Shown: in pieces, positions 1 through 12,378 of the stretch
How the letters are laid out: each line of letters begins with the position of its first letter
How positions within the stretch are numbered: the first letter of the stretch is position 1
Origin: Parascedosporium putredinis
Lineage: Eukaryota; Ascomycota; Sordariomycetes; Microascales; Microascaceae
NCBI GenBank assembly: GCA_949357655.1
Contig: CASHTG010000002.1
Span: forward strand, 620,001 to 684,000
DNA length: 64,000 nucleotides
Direction: 5' to 3'
The notes under the pieces: generated by a model
What the model saw: the letters and a program-made list of their open reading frames with translations, nothing else
Told to the model about the DNA's origin: nothing
Databases searched by the model: none
Position numbers and translations under genes: made by a program

Positions 1-1175
1 CAGTGCAGCTGCCTCATCACCGCGAGTGATGGTTTTACGAAATGTCATTTGTCCAGGCAAACTTGGTGCCAGGAAAAAGCACCGGGTAGAAAGCTGAGAC
101 ATTTCTTTTCCCCCAGCCAGCCAAGCCAAGCTCGGCCAAGCCAGTCAGCCAGTCTACGACCTGGACTACTGCGTTCCAGTCCCATTTCCCTCCGTTACCA
201 TGCCAAAAGAATTGAATACGGCACCGATCTTCCGGGGATCCTCATGAGCAGTACCTGGGCAATGTCGCACCAGGATGGGCCAAAGAAAGGTGCCACCTGA
301 CCCCCAAAAGAAAACTGACACTGGACGGAGCAAGTGGTATGGGGTACGGGCCCCTCTGCGGGAGAGATCAGCCATCAGCTCTGTTCCCTGGTACTTTGAA
401 ACTAGCTTCAGCTTGCTCGCACATGTAACTTGATCGTGTCCAATTGGGGGATCTGGATGAGAGGATCAAATTATTCTAGTGGGAGTCGTGTACCCGTTCA
501 ATTTATGGTACGACTCGCTTTGCGGGTGACCCAAAAACTTGATTGGCACTAGTCGCAGCTTCGCAAGTTTGACTTTTCTGACGAGCCTTTTCGCCTAGAA
601 CCTCTTTTTTCCCTTTTTCTTCGGCCGCCCCAATCCCCTTCTTTTACCCGTTTAGGAAACAAGTAATACTGATTTGAGAGTTTCCCAGTTCCAAATAGTT
701 TGCTCCCCTCCGTGTCATCACTTCCATCACGTGCCACGACCGGTCCGCTTTGTAATTTTCGGTATTGGCTGAATTTCAAACGGCACGCCTATTGTAATGG
801 GCAACTTAAACCATGCATACCTTCTGCAGTGAAAAGTAAGAAGAGAAGTGCCACCGAGATGAGACGAGATCCATCATCAGTCTAGACCCATCCGAGTACT
901 TGCTTTTGATATGAAGAATTGCAATTTCATCTATATGATGTATTCTAACAAACTCCGTGGCCCTGTTTGTGATCGGCCCTCGTCTATTGCGTACAAAGAA
1001 GAAAAGTAAGAAGAAGAAGAAGAAGAAGAAAAGAGGGTATCCTCGGGAATCAATGTACACGAAGCGAAAGGAGGAAATTCCCAAGACGAAGATAAAGAGA
1101 TAAGAACATGGAAAAAGAAAGGAAAGTAGAAAAGTCGTGCTCGCCGAGTTATCCGAGACCCGAGGCCCGGTTCAT
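1..1175. other. Intergenic, no gene recognised
   Basis: No reading frame here shows a recognisable protein. The right end (about 1010-1035) is a GAA-rich purine tract lying downstream of the minus-strand VWA gene, as expected for its 3' untranslated region. Nothing else is supportable. Confidence 0.5.
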
Positions 1176-2343
1176 TCAACGCCTATCTAAGCGCCGAACA
1201 ACGGCACCCAGCACGACCTTGAGTATACTCTCTCCCGTTAGGGCCTGTGGCGACCGGCCATCGTAGCCGTCCCAAGTGACGGTATCGACAATGTCGCGAA
1301 CCCCACCGTCCACCATCTGGCTGAGGCCGTCGTCCAGCTCCTTGAGGGCGTCCCGCGCGCCGGGCTCGTTGCCGACCTGGAAGAATTGCACGCCAATCTG
1401 GTACGACGGCGCGTCGATCCTGTCGAGCTTCCTCGCGGCGTTGAGAAGCACGCCCTCGACGTCATCCGAGGGCACGCCGTCCGTGATGACGATGACGTTG
1501 ACGGGCTTGCACGACTCCAAGTCGTCCTTGTTGGCCTCGAGCAGCTGGAGGTAGGGCTTGAGGATCGACTGCAGCCGAGTGCCCGTGGGCGTGCCGCCAA
1601 AGGGTTGGATGGATTCAAAGAGGGCCTCGACGGCCGACGTGTTTTTGAAGCCGCGGTACCCGCCGGGGCCTTTGCCGGCCGCGGTGTCGGCGCCGGCGCG
1701 GGATTTGTGGTTCAAAAGTAAATGTCGATGCCGTCGCTGTCGTGGTCCGCGCAGATGGGGGTGATGGAGCGGAGGGCCTCGCGGACCTCGCGCCACGAGC
1801 GGCCGCGCATGGAGCCGGAATCGTCAATGACGAAAACGGTATCGAAGCTGCCCAGAAACGCGTACGGGTCCTCGGGCGTGGTGATGGTGCTACTCGCGAC
1901 CGAGCGCGCCGGGAAGTGGCGCGCAGGGCGCTGGAGCCGGCTTGGAGACCGCGCCCGGCGCCGATTACGTCGTTGTAGGCGGGAGGGGCCTCGTTGATGG
2001 CTGCAGTTTGTTGTTAGTGCCAAACTCGTAATAGCTTCTGCTTCCTCCTCTTCCTCCTCCCTCTTGTCATCCTCGCTCTCCCCGGATTCATACTTACAGA
2101 TGGGACGGCCAACGGGAGCCCGGGACCGGCTGGCTGGGGTATAGGCAGGAGGTGTAGATTGAGCAGTAAACTGGCTCCGGACGGCGGGGGCTGTGGCGAT
2201 GGCCGGGGCCGGGGCCGGGGCCGGGGCCGTGGTTCTGGTTGTGGTTGTGGTTGTGGGTGTGGTGGTGAGTGTGGCCGTGTGTGGGGGGATGGGGACCGTT
2301 TCCGGATCTTTTCCTTAAGGTTGCCAAAAAATGACTTGGGCAT
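1176..2343 (-). CDS. von Willebrand factor A (VWA) domain protein, interrupted by frameshifts
   Basis: The C-terminal two thirds is a VWA domain. The metal-ion-dependent adhesion site DDSGS appears in VFVIDDSGSMRGRSW (about 1810-1850), followed by DGIDIYF/LNHKS, a GGTPTGTRL segment and VNVIVITDGVPSDD, the usual order for cytosolic fungal VWA proteins. The N-terminus (MPKSFFGNLKEKIRKR) is basic and leads into a low-complexity Pro/Arg/His region. A GTAAGT donor at 2097 and an acceptor ending at 2001 define an intron of about 97 nt; the second exon opens with INEAPPAYNDV. The frame breaks at 1714-1717, where A4 (T4 on the coding strand) should be five, and again around 1900 and 2100-2230. An in-frame ATG at 2442 is an alternative start. 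The family is clear. The cellular role is not known; such proteins usually mediate Mg2+-dependent protein-protein contacts. Pseudogene status is possible but sequence error is likelier. Confidence 0.8.
2098..2343 (-). other. Low-complexity Pro/Arg/His coding region of the VWA gene
   Basis: This first exon is built from short degenerate repeats. Its reading frame cannot be fixed: one frame gives a Pro-Arg series, another Gly-Pro and Asn-His series, and the third fits the splice phase best at the 3' end (SRSRAPVGRPIS). At least one indel must lie inside it. Confidence 0.5.
2205..2275 (+). repeat. (GGGGCC)4 tract followed by a degenerate TGGTTG array
   Basis: Four perfect GGGGCC hexamers occupy 2205-2228 on the plus strand. 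A G/T-rich array with a TGGTTG-like period runs on to about 2275. Both lie in the first exon of the minus-strand VWA gene, where the complementary strand reads as Pro-Arg or Gly-Pro dipeptides according to frame. The G-runs could form a G-quadruplex. Confidence 0.85.
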
Positions 2344-4992
2344 GCTGCGGCTGGAGCTGGAGCTGGAACTTCTGCTTGATGTGGTGGATGAGGTAGGGGG
2401 ATGAATGAGGATGCCAGCACTGGTAGCGAATAGGGTCGCCATTTTGGAGAGAGTGTGCAGATGAAAAGGGGTTTAGAGACTTGAGTTGTTTGCTGTCTAG
2501 CTCAAGGTTTGGATGCTCTTGCCTGTTTGCAATGTTCAATGTTGTCTGCTTGCTTAATTCAGGAAGTTTCGAGATATGCTCTTTCCTTTATCTTCTTTTA
2601 TATATCAAAGGCGGAATTCAAATTCGCCTTCAGGTTCAATTATACGACGAGAGCAATCCGAGACAAGAGTTAATACACTTGTTATTTTACCACTGTGGAT
2701 GGTTGTACCTCTCCAGGCTGAGAACATAAAGTCATGTGGCGTTTGTACCTCACCAAAGGTACATCAATATATTGCTCAGCCACACAGGGATGTGCTAACG
2801 ACAAGTAAAATCACTATGAAATAATACCTTGTCGTCAAGTTGTTCTAGAAGGTTTTCAAACTTCATGTAAGGGGCAAACTGACTTCATCATAATTCCTAT
2901 CTGTGACTTTTTTCTTTGTTTCTGTGCCCGGATGATGAGCTTGGATTGAGCGCTAGGTTGGTGCTAAAATGCGCATCTCAAGCGCTACAGTAGGTGCATG
3001 TGGTGCTTACAGCGCAATCCCCACTTGGAATTCCAGCCTCTTCAATGTTCATTCCTGTTTCCTGTTTCCTGTTCCCGCTCCGGTCTTCTTCGGGTCCCCG
3101 TTTGCTCCACGGCGTGCATTCTTGTGTGTGCTTGTTCGGCCTGCACACTTGGGCGGGCGTGAACCTGGTTTCGGGCTGGTTGCGGGCTGGTTGCGTTTGA
3201 TAACCAGAGGGTGCATGGACTCAGACTACTCTGATACATTTTCTAAGCCCAATGCGCAGTGCGTTGCGCGTTGTGCGCGGGTTTGAGCCGCAGACAGCTT
3301 GGCCATTGTTGAGCGCAAAGGTTTTCTTTTTCGCAAGACTTTTTTTCTTTTTCCTTTTTCTTCTTCGCTTTTTTACCGTTTTCTTTTGTTTTTCTTCTTC
3401 TCGGTCCTCCACAAACGATTCAAAAGCAGTGCAGGTGCCGCCCTGTGGCAAGGGCAGATGATGTGGTATTACAAACAGCTCCTTTGGAGGCCAATTGTTG
3501 CAAAAAGGCAAACCCGGCTGCAGCGGAGTTCGATCGCCGCATATTATTCCAACTACAATTCATAAATGTATCTAATGGCACAGATGCCCGTACACAACTG
3601 TGCAATACACATGTATTAGCTGTACACCTTGGTTGTACAAAGATAATCATGCGACAGGTATCATACAGCGTCGCACAAAAAGGCATCTACTATGGATATG
3701 TAAAAATTGAAGTAAATATTGACCAAAGGTTGCCTCGGTATTCGGAGCTCAGAACCAACTGAAGCCAATTCTTTGGGGGCAGTGAGTGCCTCCTAGATGT
3801 AACTAACTTTCTCGCCCCGATAGTGGATGCCTTGCACCTCCCTCCAGCCGTACTGCTAATCCTTACATCCATGGGCGTAACAACCGAGAACTACTTCGTA
3901 CCGCCACCACCGCCACACCAGATGTGGTTGGGCAAAAACCAACGGGATTAAGGTTTTTACATTCATCAGCCACTTATCCGCGCCCCAAACGGTGGATCAC
4001 GAACAGAGGCAAAAGACTTCACACCGACATGTCCCTTTGCGCGATGTTGCTGTTGAGGGCGGGCTGCTGGTATGGATCGGAAACTATGCTATCCTATAGT
4101 TTTTCGTGTCAACCTTACCTTGGGGAAATGCGAGATGACCTCTCCCATTCCGCCTTTGCACATGCACGACCGCACTTTTGCGTAGGTGAAGCGCCATAGC
4201 CTGATTGTAATGTACTTTTGATAAACATACTTCAGGCGAAGCACGCCGAGCAAGAATAATCCCTTAGCCCACGGCTGGCAGCTGCCCAAATCCGGTGCAT
4301 CAGGCTCACACTCTGTTATTTGGGGGTCCGGTGGTTCGGCCTTGCGGCTCGAAATGGGCAAACTCGGCCTCCACGCGGCGCAATCTTTTGTGCACACTTC
4401 CACGGAGCTGATAGATCCATTGGCAAAAAAGATACCTAGTGAGAAATTGAGCAGAGCACGGGGCAGGGCCTTCTGTCAGCCTGCTCCCTCCTTCGCACCC
4501 CGTAGTTTTTCAAAAGGCCCACGAGGTTGATAATTACAGTTCACAGCCGGGCCAAGCCAGTTGAGGCTGAGCGGACGGCTGTGGTGGGGCCAGGCTGCGG
4601 GGAAATTGGTCAGGGAGGCAACTGCCGGGGCCACGGGGCCGGGTGGGACCGATCATGACTCCATCCACACGCTGGCTTTGGCCCCGGCCCCCGGCGTCTC
4701 GCCCTTTCGCGAATTTCGCGAATTTACCCAAGGGGATGCAATTACTAGGGAAGAGGCTCACTGATCAGCCTTGGGAACGTATCGCCTCCACAATTTGATT
4801 ATCAAGGGGGTCGAAGAATATTTCGATCGCATCAACACGGCGCACAATAAGTCGCCCTATTATTCTGACAACATCAACGATCCCTTGAGACTCCCACTCA
4901 TGCAGTTCCCTTCATCAATCTGCCTCCGTATACATCAATTACAAGGCGGACCTCACACTCGTCTATACAAGCCTCCTAAACCCCCTGTACGC
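2344..4992. other. Intergenic, no gene recognised
   Basis: All open frames are short and carry no family motif. There is a T-rich tract at about 3320-3410. The left part should hold the promoter of the VWA gene and the right part the 3' region of the aminotransferase gene. No tRNA or transposon signature was seen. Confidence 0.5.
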
Positions 4993-7252
4993 TCAACCCT
5001 CACCTCCCACTTCCCTCCCCATCTCCGTTCTGCGCGGATTGGGAGTACTTCCGACCACCCTTTCTATGCCATCGCATCCCTTGCGCAGCTGCTCCATCTT
5101 GGGCCCATAAGAAAGCCGCACAAAGTGGTGGCACGGGCTGTCAAAGAGGTCGCGCCGGTGCGAGGGGTTCAGGTCGAAGAAGATGCCCGGCACCACAATG
5201 ACCTTTTCCTCGAGGCAGGCCTCGAAGAAGCTGAGGCCGTCGCGGATGGGCTCGGGCAGGTTTTCAAGGTTAAGCCATCTTTTCATAGAGGGAAGTCGTT
5301 AGCTAGCTGTGGTTGGCTATGCCAGGTGGTGTAGTCGTCCATGCCCGTCATTCAGCATGGCGGGAGGGTGTATGAACCGGTGGGGCCTGCAGGGACGGAC
5401 GGGGAGGAGGTGAAGGGCCCGGGGAAGGGAAATGGGTCCAGGAAATGGAAAGGGAAAGGAAAGTGCGCCGGGCGTGGGTGTGTCTGTATGAGGGGGTTAT
5501 CAATCTTAAGTACGTCAATGTACGTACATGTAGAAGGCTGAGTCGGGTACGTATTTGAATTTAAACCCAGCTTCGGTGAGCCTGCTCACAACATAATCTC
5601 GTTTTTCCTATAAAAACGAAAAGAAAAGGTCGCCACGAGTTAGAGGTATGCCGCAGAGAACAGGTGGAAGCCGTGAAAGGGGACCTGTTTTGTTTCTTTC
5701 CATACCTTGAAGTGCTTCTGTAAACACGCCATCTCACGTCGGACAAGCCCAGGCTCGAGCATCGGTATCGCCGCATCTTGCAAGCAGTGCGCAGCTCCCC
5801 GTCTATACCACCCGCGCCATAGCCTGTTAACTCTAATCTTGCCAACCAAAATTACGTAAAGGAGGGGAGGATTAGGCAAGGGACACTAGGTGGAAAGTGT
5901 GGGTTTTACGATACCGAGATAGCTTCCGCTTGAACCGATCCTATATAAAATATGTTAGTTTTTATTTTTATCTTCCCTCGTTAGTGCCCACACGATTGGC
6001 AACATGGTAGGAGGGATGATTTTATTTCAAACAACGTACGCTTTAACATATTCTGGACACCACAATAACAATCTACGTTAGCGACTCTTCTATAGAGCGA
6101 AAGGTATAAATCCATTGGGATGAAAGCGGCGGGGTATGTTGGCGAGCAGGCAATAAACTAACCTTTAGGACCCAGCACCCACGCGAGCCTCCATCCAGGC
6201 AGTCGAAATCTCTTGGTCAAGCCATCAAGGATGATGACGTCGTCCTTGTCCACATCATCGACATTGCTCGCCGCCGAGATCGTGGACCCGTCGCAGTCGC
6301 TCGTGTAGTTGTACCCCGAGTAAAACTCATCCGCCACCAGCGTGGCCCGGCCGCGACACAGGGTCTGGATCTCGGCGAGTTCCGGGTTCTTGACCACCCT
6401 GCCCGTCGGGTTGCGCGGATTCGAAGTGAGGATGATGGAGGCGCCGCGCGCAATCTCTTGCGAAATGGTCTCCGGGTCGAGCTGGTAGTCTGTGTCTGCG
6501 GAGAGAGGGACGGGGATGGATACAAACTAGCGAGGGTGACGAGTTGCAATTAGAGAAAGTGTGGGGGACGGAAACAAGGAGTGGGCGAAGAAGGGGCCCC
6601 TTTAGCACTCACATTTCTGAACAGCGACAACATCTCATTGTACGCCGTGTAATCCGGCAGGAAAAACGACATGTACGCCGACCCCAGAACCGCCGCGATG
6701 CGAATCAACCCCGCCCGCCCCCCGGCACGATGGCCACATTCTCCCACGTGTACTGGCTCTCTTTCCCCTTTCGATGCTCCTCGTTGTAGAGCCGGGCCAC
6801 CGCCTCCCGCAGCGGCCGGATACCAGCCACGGGCGCGTATTCCCTCGACGACACGGCCACGTCCACCGACGTCGGGCGCTGGAAGCAGCCCGCGATGTCG
6901 TCCTCCACGTCGGGGGCTCCCTGGCCCAGGTTCGCCCACTCCTGGGGGTTCTCGAGGAACCCGTGCTCGCCTGCTCGGTCCGTGACCCAGATCACGCCCG
7001 TCGAGGAGCGGCTGGGGTTGAGCCCGGCGTGCGGGAGGTGGCCTTTTTCGCTGCGGAACTCTCGGTGGGCTTGGGAACGGGTTTCTGTGCGGAGGGGGAA
7101 TGGAGGTATTCGTGTTAGTCTTACACTCGGGGGAAGGGAATCTGGTAGCCTGGTGACGAACCATTCTCGGAGGGCTCTCCCTTGCTGAAATGGTCCTCAT
7201 CTTTGGGTACGCCCGTGTGGCGGTCGATGGAGAAGTGGAATTTGCTTGACAT
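4993..7252 (-). CDS. PLP-dependent aminotransferase, class I/II
   Basis: Fold type I PLP aminotransferase; substrate cannot be told from sequence. The start is MSSKFHFSIDRHTGVPK at 7252. Six exons follow conserved protein: 7252-about 7126, 7084-6613, 6489-6163, 5832-5706, 5607-5528 and 5278-4993. Recognisable segments in order are WANLGQGAPDVEDDI, ADEFYSGYNY (the PLP-binding Asp/Tyr region), DGLTKRFRLPGWRLAW (the Schiff-base lysine is the K of TKR), AAIPMLEPGLV, EKRDYVVSRL and the C-terminal SFFEACLEEKVIVVPGIFF. Donors such as GTTAGT and GTACGT support the exon ends. Frameshifts fall at the C6 run 6718-6723 (coding G6, seven expected), near the exon 2/3 junction (about 6612), and where IDG meets GAAHCLQD (about 5790-5800, coding G4, five expected). 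All look like single-base losses, so the protein is probably intact in the organism. Confidence 0.88.
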
Positions 7253-9679
7253 GGCCGAAATAAACTACATGCGCCCGCTGAACAAATATGTGGTAGGAAA
7301 TGGAATAAATAATGGAAGGGAAAAGGGCTGGGTTGGGGGTCCTTGATATTCTTCGGTGAAACCTGGTGTTATTCAGACATACACTCTTGCGTCTAAAGCA
7401 GACAGGACAAGACTCGTACGGCGTGCAAATGTAGAGATGGAGAATGAATTTCCGGTGGAAAAAAAAGAAGAAAAAAACGAAGCAAGGCACTGTTTCTTAA
7501 TATCAAGGTTCGCGTTTGCCACGCGTGTGAGTGAAGAGTGCTGGGTGGTGCGTATACAATAGCTTCAATGGCTGTGTTTCCTAACGATGCGATCATGATA
7601 TCATCGCCTGTGTTGGTGCCCACATCCAAGCTCCAAGCTCCCCTCCCAGCTCCAAGCACCCGGACCCTACCCGGACCCTACATATGTAGACCATCAACCT
7701 CTAGGCCAATGTCTAGGAAGCCTCTATTGAAGTGAAGCCCACATGGCGTCAACAGGCGTCAAACATCCGGTGAGGGAAGCCCGGAGTCGCAGCATTTTCA
7801 TGTGACTATTTGCTTTTCGCGGCCCCCGGCTCACGGATATTCCATAGATACTAGATGGATCTATTCTAACTGGTGGGATTCACCCTATTAACATGGAGGC
7901 ATGGATCGATTGTGCAATCCCCAGCTCTATTCAATATCGGGTCATGGTGCATCCGCACTTTCCAGCGCCCATAAGTCGACCGGGGCTACTAGGTGGTTCC
8001 AGCCTAGTAATGGCCTTTAGCCCACTGCACCGATTATTTCAAAACGAGTTGGAGTTGACGTTTTGAGCGGGCTTAGTGGGAGCATGATGTGCAGCTTGAT
8101 TGATCACGGGCACAACGTCGCACCCTCTACGCGTACGCATTTCGCATATCGCACCAGGCTGGCCATTGTGGAGAGAATTTAATGGTTTGCAATTTGTTTT
8201 AGTGTAATGTAGAAAAAGAGCCTATCTTCGATACATGTAGCCGAAAGAAAGGAAAAAGAAAAAGAAAAAAGACAAAGAAAGGAAAAAAGAAAAAAGAAAA
8301 AAAAAGCCATTACCCACACTTGCCCAATCCCAGTTTGGCCACAATAGCACACAAGTGATCGAGACTTTGGAGCCGTGATGCACCGCGACCGAAAAGAAGA
8401 AAGAAAAAAATGAAAAATTCCAAACGCCAGACCAATTTGCGGATACTGAGAAAGCCACAACTTTGTTTTCTTAAAATTTCTTCGGAAGTGACATTAGGGT
8501 TCTTGTGTTAGGCACCCGAATAGAGTCAGGGTGTGTGGGCTTGAGACACCTCGACAATCCATTGTGACCGCTTGTCTCCTCTTTTTTTCTTGTTAGGTTT
8601 CGCTCGTCATAGAACGAGGCCAAGTAATGGTGGAAGTGGGCGCAATAGCGCGTTCGATCACTTGAAGTAATGTAAGGCTCAAGTTGTTTATGTTTGGCGG
8701 CTCTAGGCGTGAGCCGCATTTTCTTGGATGGTTGGTGGATATAAAGCTCGACGATTCGAGATTGTTTGGGGGCAAGGATACAATATCGTGCTGGTAGTTC
8801 TCTGTTCTATACCCATAAAAGCGTTAGCAATCTTCCTCTGATAACCGAAGCAAATAAAAGACAACGAAAGGAAAGCAAAAAAAAAAAAAGAACAATCAAG
8901 CCGCTTCATGCATAGTATCGCACTTACACTCACGCCTTCCTGCGTTCCCTGTTTGGATGAAGCGTCATCTTCCTCCTGCGCGAAACCGGACAAGTCCGTC
9001 TCCGCGGCGTTTCGTGGTCCTGATCTCGGGCCAGCGACCCTGCCCATGTTATCGTCCGCTACTAACTCCTTGCTTCACGCTCGCTCCCACGCGCCGGGTG
9101 GTTGGAGGGATAGAGAAGAGATGTCGGAGCCAAAGAGATGAGAGACCGACACGTGCGGTCCTGCAACAACAACTTGCTAAGCTCCCAACGGCCGCTTGTT
9201 CGTTACTATTCTCTCTTACCGTTGAGAGAGACACCACTTCGATGGCTTGATGTATTTTGCGAAACAACGAGCCGATAAAAACAAAATGACTGGAAAAAAG
9301 GAGAAAACGAAAAAAGGGAAAAAACTCTGATACACTTGCGAAGAACACTGAAGGAAGCGCAGTGATAAAGGGCAACCTAGAATGGGATACCGGGTGCAAG
9401 CACCGATCGATGCCGTGGAGTCTCTGGGCAACGACTTGTGTCGTAGGGAGTTGATATCAGAGAGACCCTCTGGGCGAGTGCCCTTCCTTGTCGCGTTAGT
9501 GTAGTTGATAGAAAAAGAAACGAAGAAAAAAGAAAATCAAAGTCAAGCATAGCATAAAGACCAGCCAAATCCGCTGCGTCTCTCAAGTCGGTGCATGTGT
9601 TCTTCTCCAGTGCCCCTTTTCGCCCACAAGAAAAAAATTAGGCGAGCACCAAAAGCCAAACACCGCCACCCTTTGCCGC
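7253..9679. other. Intergenic, no gene recognised
   Basis: No conserved protein in any frame. The stretch 8235-8305 is A-rich (GAAAAAG-type) and 8870-8890 holds another A-run. The left part is the expected promoter of the aminotransferase gene. The right part (about 9270-9680) is the likely 3' untranslated region of the hypothetical gene. Confidence 0.5.
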
Positions 9680-12378
9680 TCACTGCATGCAGAGCACGTC
9701 CGCGAGGAAGAGATCGTGGGCGGCAATCGAACCACCCGTATCCTTGACGCACGTAATAGCCGGCGAGGCCACGAGCGCCACGCGCCAGTGCTCCGCCTGC
9801 AGCTCCTCGGCGTAGCGGTTCGGGTACAAGTTGCTCATGGAGTTGGTCGTGAACCGGTCGCCCGTGTTGGGGTAGCGGTAGGTGAACTGGGCCCGCGCGA
9901 GGGCCATCTCCCGGCCCACCTCCCACCCTCGCTCCGCCACGAGCCGGAGCTCCTCGAACGCGCGCCCGACCAACGTCCCCGCGTTGAGCAGCGGCTCCAG
10001 CACGATGCTGAGCTCCCGCCCGATCCGGTCGCACCCTCTGTCGCGGTACTCGGCGTAGCCCTCGTGCCCGGCCACGCCCTCGACGAGGTCGCCAAACGCC
10101 TCGAACAGCTGCTGGCGCTGGAACCCCAGCTGGGGCCCCGCGCGATTCAGCTCCTCCTGGAGCTTGCCGAGCCGCGCGTCCGTCTCGGCGTCGAAGCGTC
10201 GCCAGCTCTCCCATTTCCACGCACGCTTGATGAAATACTCGAGCATCACGCGCGTGATCAAGAAGAGGCGGTACACTGGGTCCTTGATGTGGACTTCGAC
10301 GTACGCTGCCGCCTGCGCGTCGTTGAGCCCCGGGTACGCCGAGAGGAGCGGCGTCCAAACGGGCGTGGCCCTGAGCATGTGGACTACGTTGGTATCGGGA
10401 TTGGCGGCGTGCGAGTTCACCCACCCGCGGCACATCTGAATGAGCCCCTTGTACAGGTCCCTGACCACCTGAAGCGGAGCAGGATCCAGAGGTGGCGTCT
10501 TGCCATTTTTGTTGTTATTATTGTTGTTGTTGTTTTTGCGGCGGGAGCCTTTGTGCGGGGCGCCGTACCCAGCGTTGTGGTGCTGGTTATGGCGCCTCGC
10601 TCCGGGGGTCTGGGGGCGATTGTGTCTTTGGTTCCCGCCATGGTAAGGCCCGCCATGATGGGGATTACCGGGGCGGCGGGGTGGGGGTGCGTTGTAACCG
10701 TAATTACCTGCCATGTTGGCATAGGGGCTGAAGTGCTCCGGGTAGAAGTGGAAACCCGGCTCGCGAACGGCGGGACCCGTGAATTGATGGTTACCGTACG
10801 GACCATGGTAGAAGTTTCGAGGGCTCTGTCCCTGCTGCCACTGCTGGTTCATCTCGGGCGTCGCCCTGCCCGGCTCAAATGCAGCGGCTTCCGGGCGGAA
10901 GACGCTCGAGGCGACCGATGGAGAACTAGTACGTGAACCGTACTGGCTGGCCGGTGCGGCATTGTGCGAGGCCGCTCGGTTACCTTGGGTGCGCTCGTGG
11001 TGCGCTGCTTCTCGGCGGGGGCCCAAGGAGGTGTCTTTCCGCTATTGCCGCCGCCCCGTCCGGCAGACGGGTCGTTTTCGGCATCCTTGGGGTCCTCGAT
11101 GCGGACCGTCCTCTTCTCGGGGACCCGCAAGAGACTTTGGTCGGGTTGCCGTAGCTTTTGCCCCCTCGGGCTTCGTACTCCTCGACCGGAGAAAAGGCGC
11201 TCTTGTTATTGCGCACATCGTATTGAGACTGCGACTTGCGCGGATCCGCCATGGCAGGACGGTATCTGCCCGCGATGCCCTCAGGCGCAGAGTACGACTC
11301 GCGGAAAGGCTCATCGCGGCGACGATGACCCTCAGGCTCCGCGTCCTCGTATTTGTTCGAAGCAGACCCTTTACCGTTCTTCAGAATGCCGGCGCCCTGG
11401 GGGACTTCTTTTTCCTCGGGCCTCCCATGCCTCGCGAGCCTCGTCGAGAAGCGTGCACTTGCTTCCGTTGGGCGACTCGTCGCAGAGCGAGTCGGCATCA
11501 GCTGTATCGAGAAGAGCGAACAGTGACTCCTTATTGCGGATCTGCTCTACAAGCGTCTATTCGAGGGGACCAGACGTGTTAGCAAAGAAAAAGAAAAGCC
11601 CGTGAAGTGAGCAAGGAGCTGAAGTAAGAACTCTACCCTCTACTTCCTATCCTCTACGGAAATATCGAAAAAATGGAAAGGAGGAGAAAAAAAGAAAGAA
11701 GGGGATTTTATTTACCTGAACAATGTTCATTCGCTCAGAAAAGGTGTCTTCGTCCTTCCCAAAAACATCAAGTTTGTCAAACATGGATACAAGCTTCTGG
11801 GCTTCATGGATGAGAGCATCCGAGCGCTCCTTGTACGAGTGGAGGCGACATTTAAGGTCAAAGTTTTGCCGATGAGTGATTCGAAGCTCCTCATCGCGAG
11901 CCTCGTTGTCCTTGGACCAGTTCGACAAACTCTTCTTCATTTCATCGTTCTCAAGAGCGAGCTCCGACCAGTCCTCGACGATGGACTTGACGGCCAGATT
12001 AAACTTTTGGCCTGCCTTGACGAGGAGGCTGTTGATGTCATCGGCCAGTGTGCTACACATCCCCGGAGCGCGGCGGATGGAGTGCTGGGCATCGACAATC
12101 ATGCCTTGAGCTTCACGGCACTCTAGGAAGATTTTCTATTATTTGGAAAAAGAACGTCGTTAATAGGGCTTGATTCTGACCAGAAATGATGGGGGAAAAA
12201 AGTGGGATTCAGAAAAGGAAAGGAGGCAGGCTCTCTCCCTCTTCATGTCCAACAGTCTAGATTGGTGGAGAGGTGCCTGCCGCTGGCAACATCTCACTAG
12301 ACTTGAGAGAAAGCATCTCCATATACTCGGGGAGAGGGCTCTCACTTACGTGCTGGTGAATCATCTCCTGAAGCTTCA
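9680..12378 (-). CDS. Hypothetical protein, helical N-terminus with Asn/Pro-rich middle, frameshifted
   Basis: I do not recognise this family. Residues translated from 12102-11715 form a probably helical, charged region (LVKAGQKFNLAVKSIVEDW, then KLVSMFDKLDVFGKDEDTF). A GTAAAT donor near 11715 and an acceptor near 11559 join it to TLVEQIRNKESLFALLDTAD. The middle is disordered, rich in Pro, Gly, His and Asn, and contains an eight-Asn tract (about 10510-10540). The C-terminal 300 residues (from about 10490 down) look globular and helical, with segments such as VVRDLYKGLIQMCRGW and RELSIVLEPLLNAGTLVGRA, and end at LFLADVLCMQ. The frame shifts at about 11415 (net +1 or -2), about 11130 (coding A3 where four are expected) and about 10975. 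The start is uncertain; MKLQEMIHQH at 12378, before a GTAAGT donor, fits best. Function unknown. Confidence 0.6.
10506..10540 (-). repeat. Trinucleotide tract coding poly-asparagine
   Basis: GTT/ATT triplets on the plus strand read as consecutive Asn codons on the minus strand, inside the disordered region of the hypothetical protein. The run is eight Asn, then KN. Confidence 0.85.

Noticed and set aside
4771..5334. 187-codon plus-strand frame
   Set aside because: It is antisense to the last exon of the aminotransferase, whose protein is clearly conserved on the minus strand.
9716..10936. 406-codon plus-strand frame
   Set aside because: It is the antisense shadow of the GC-rich hypothetical gene; the minus strand encodes the poly-Asn and helical segments.
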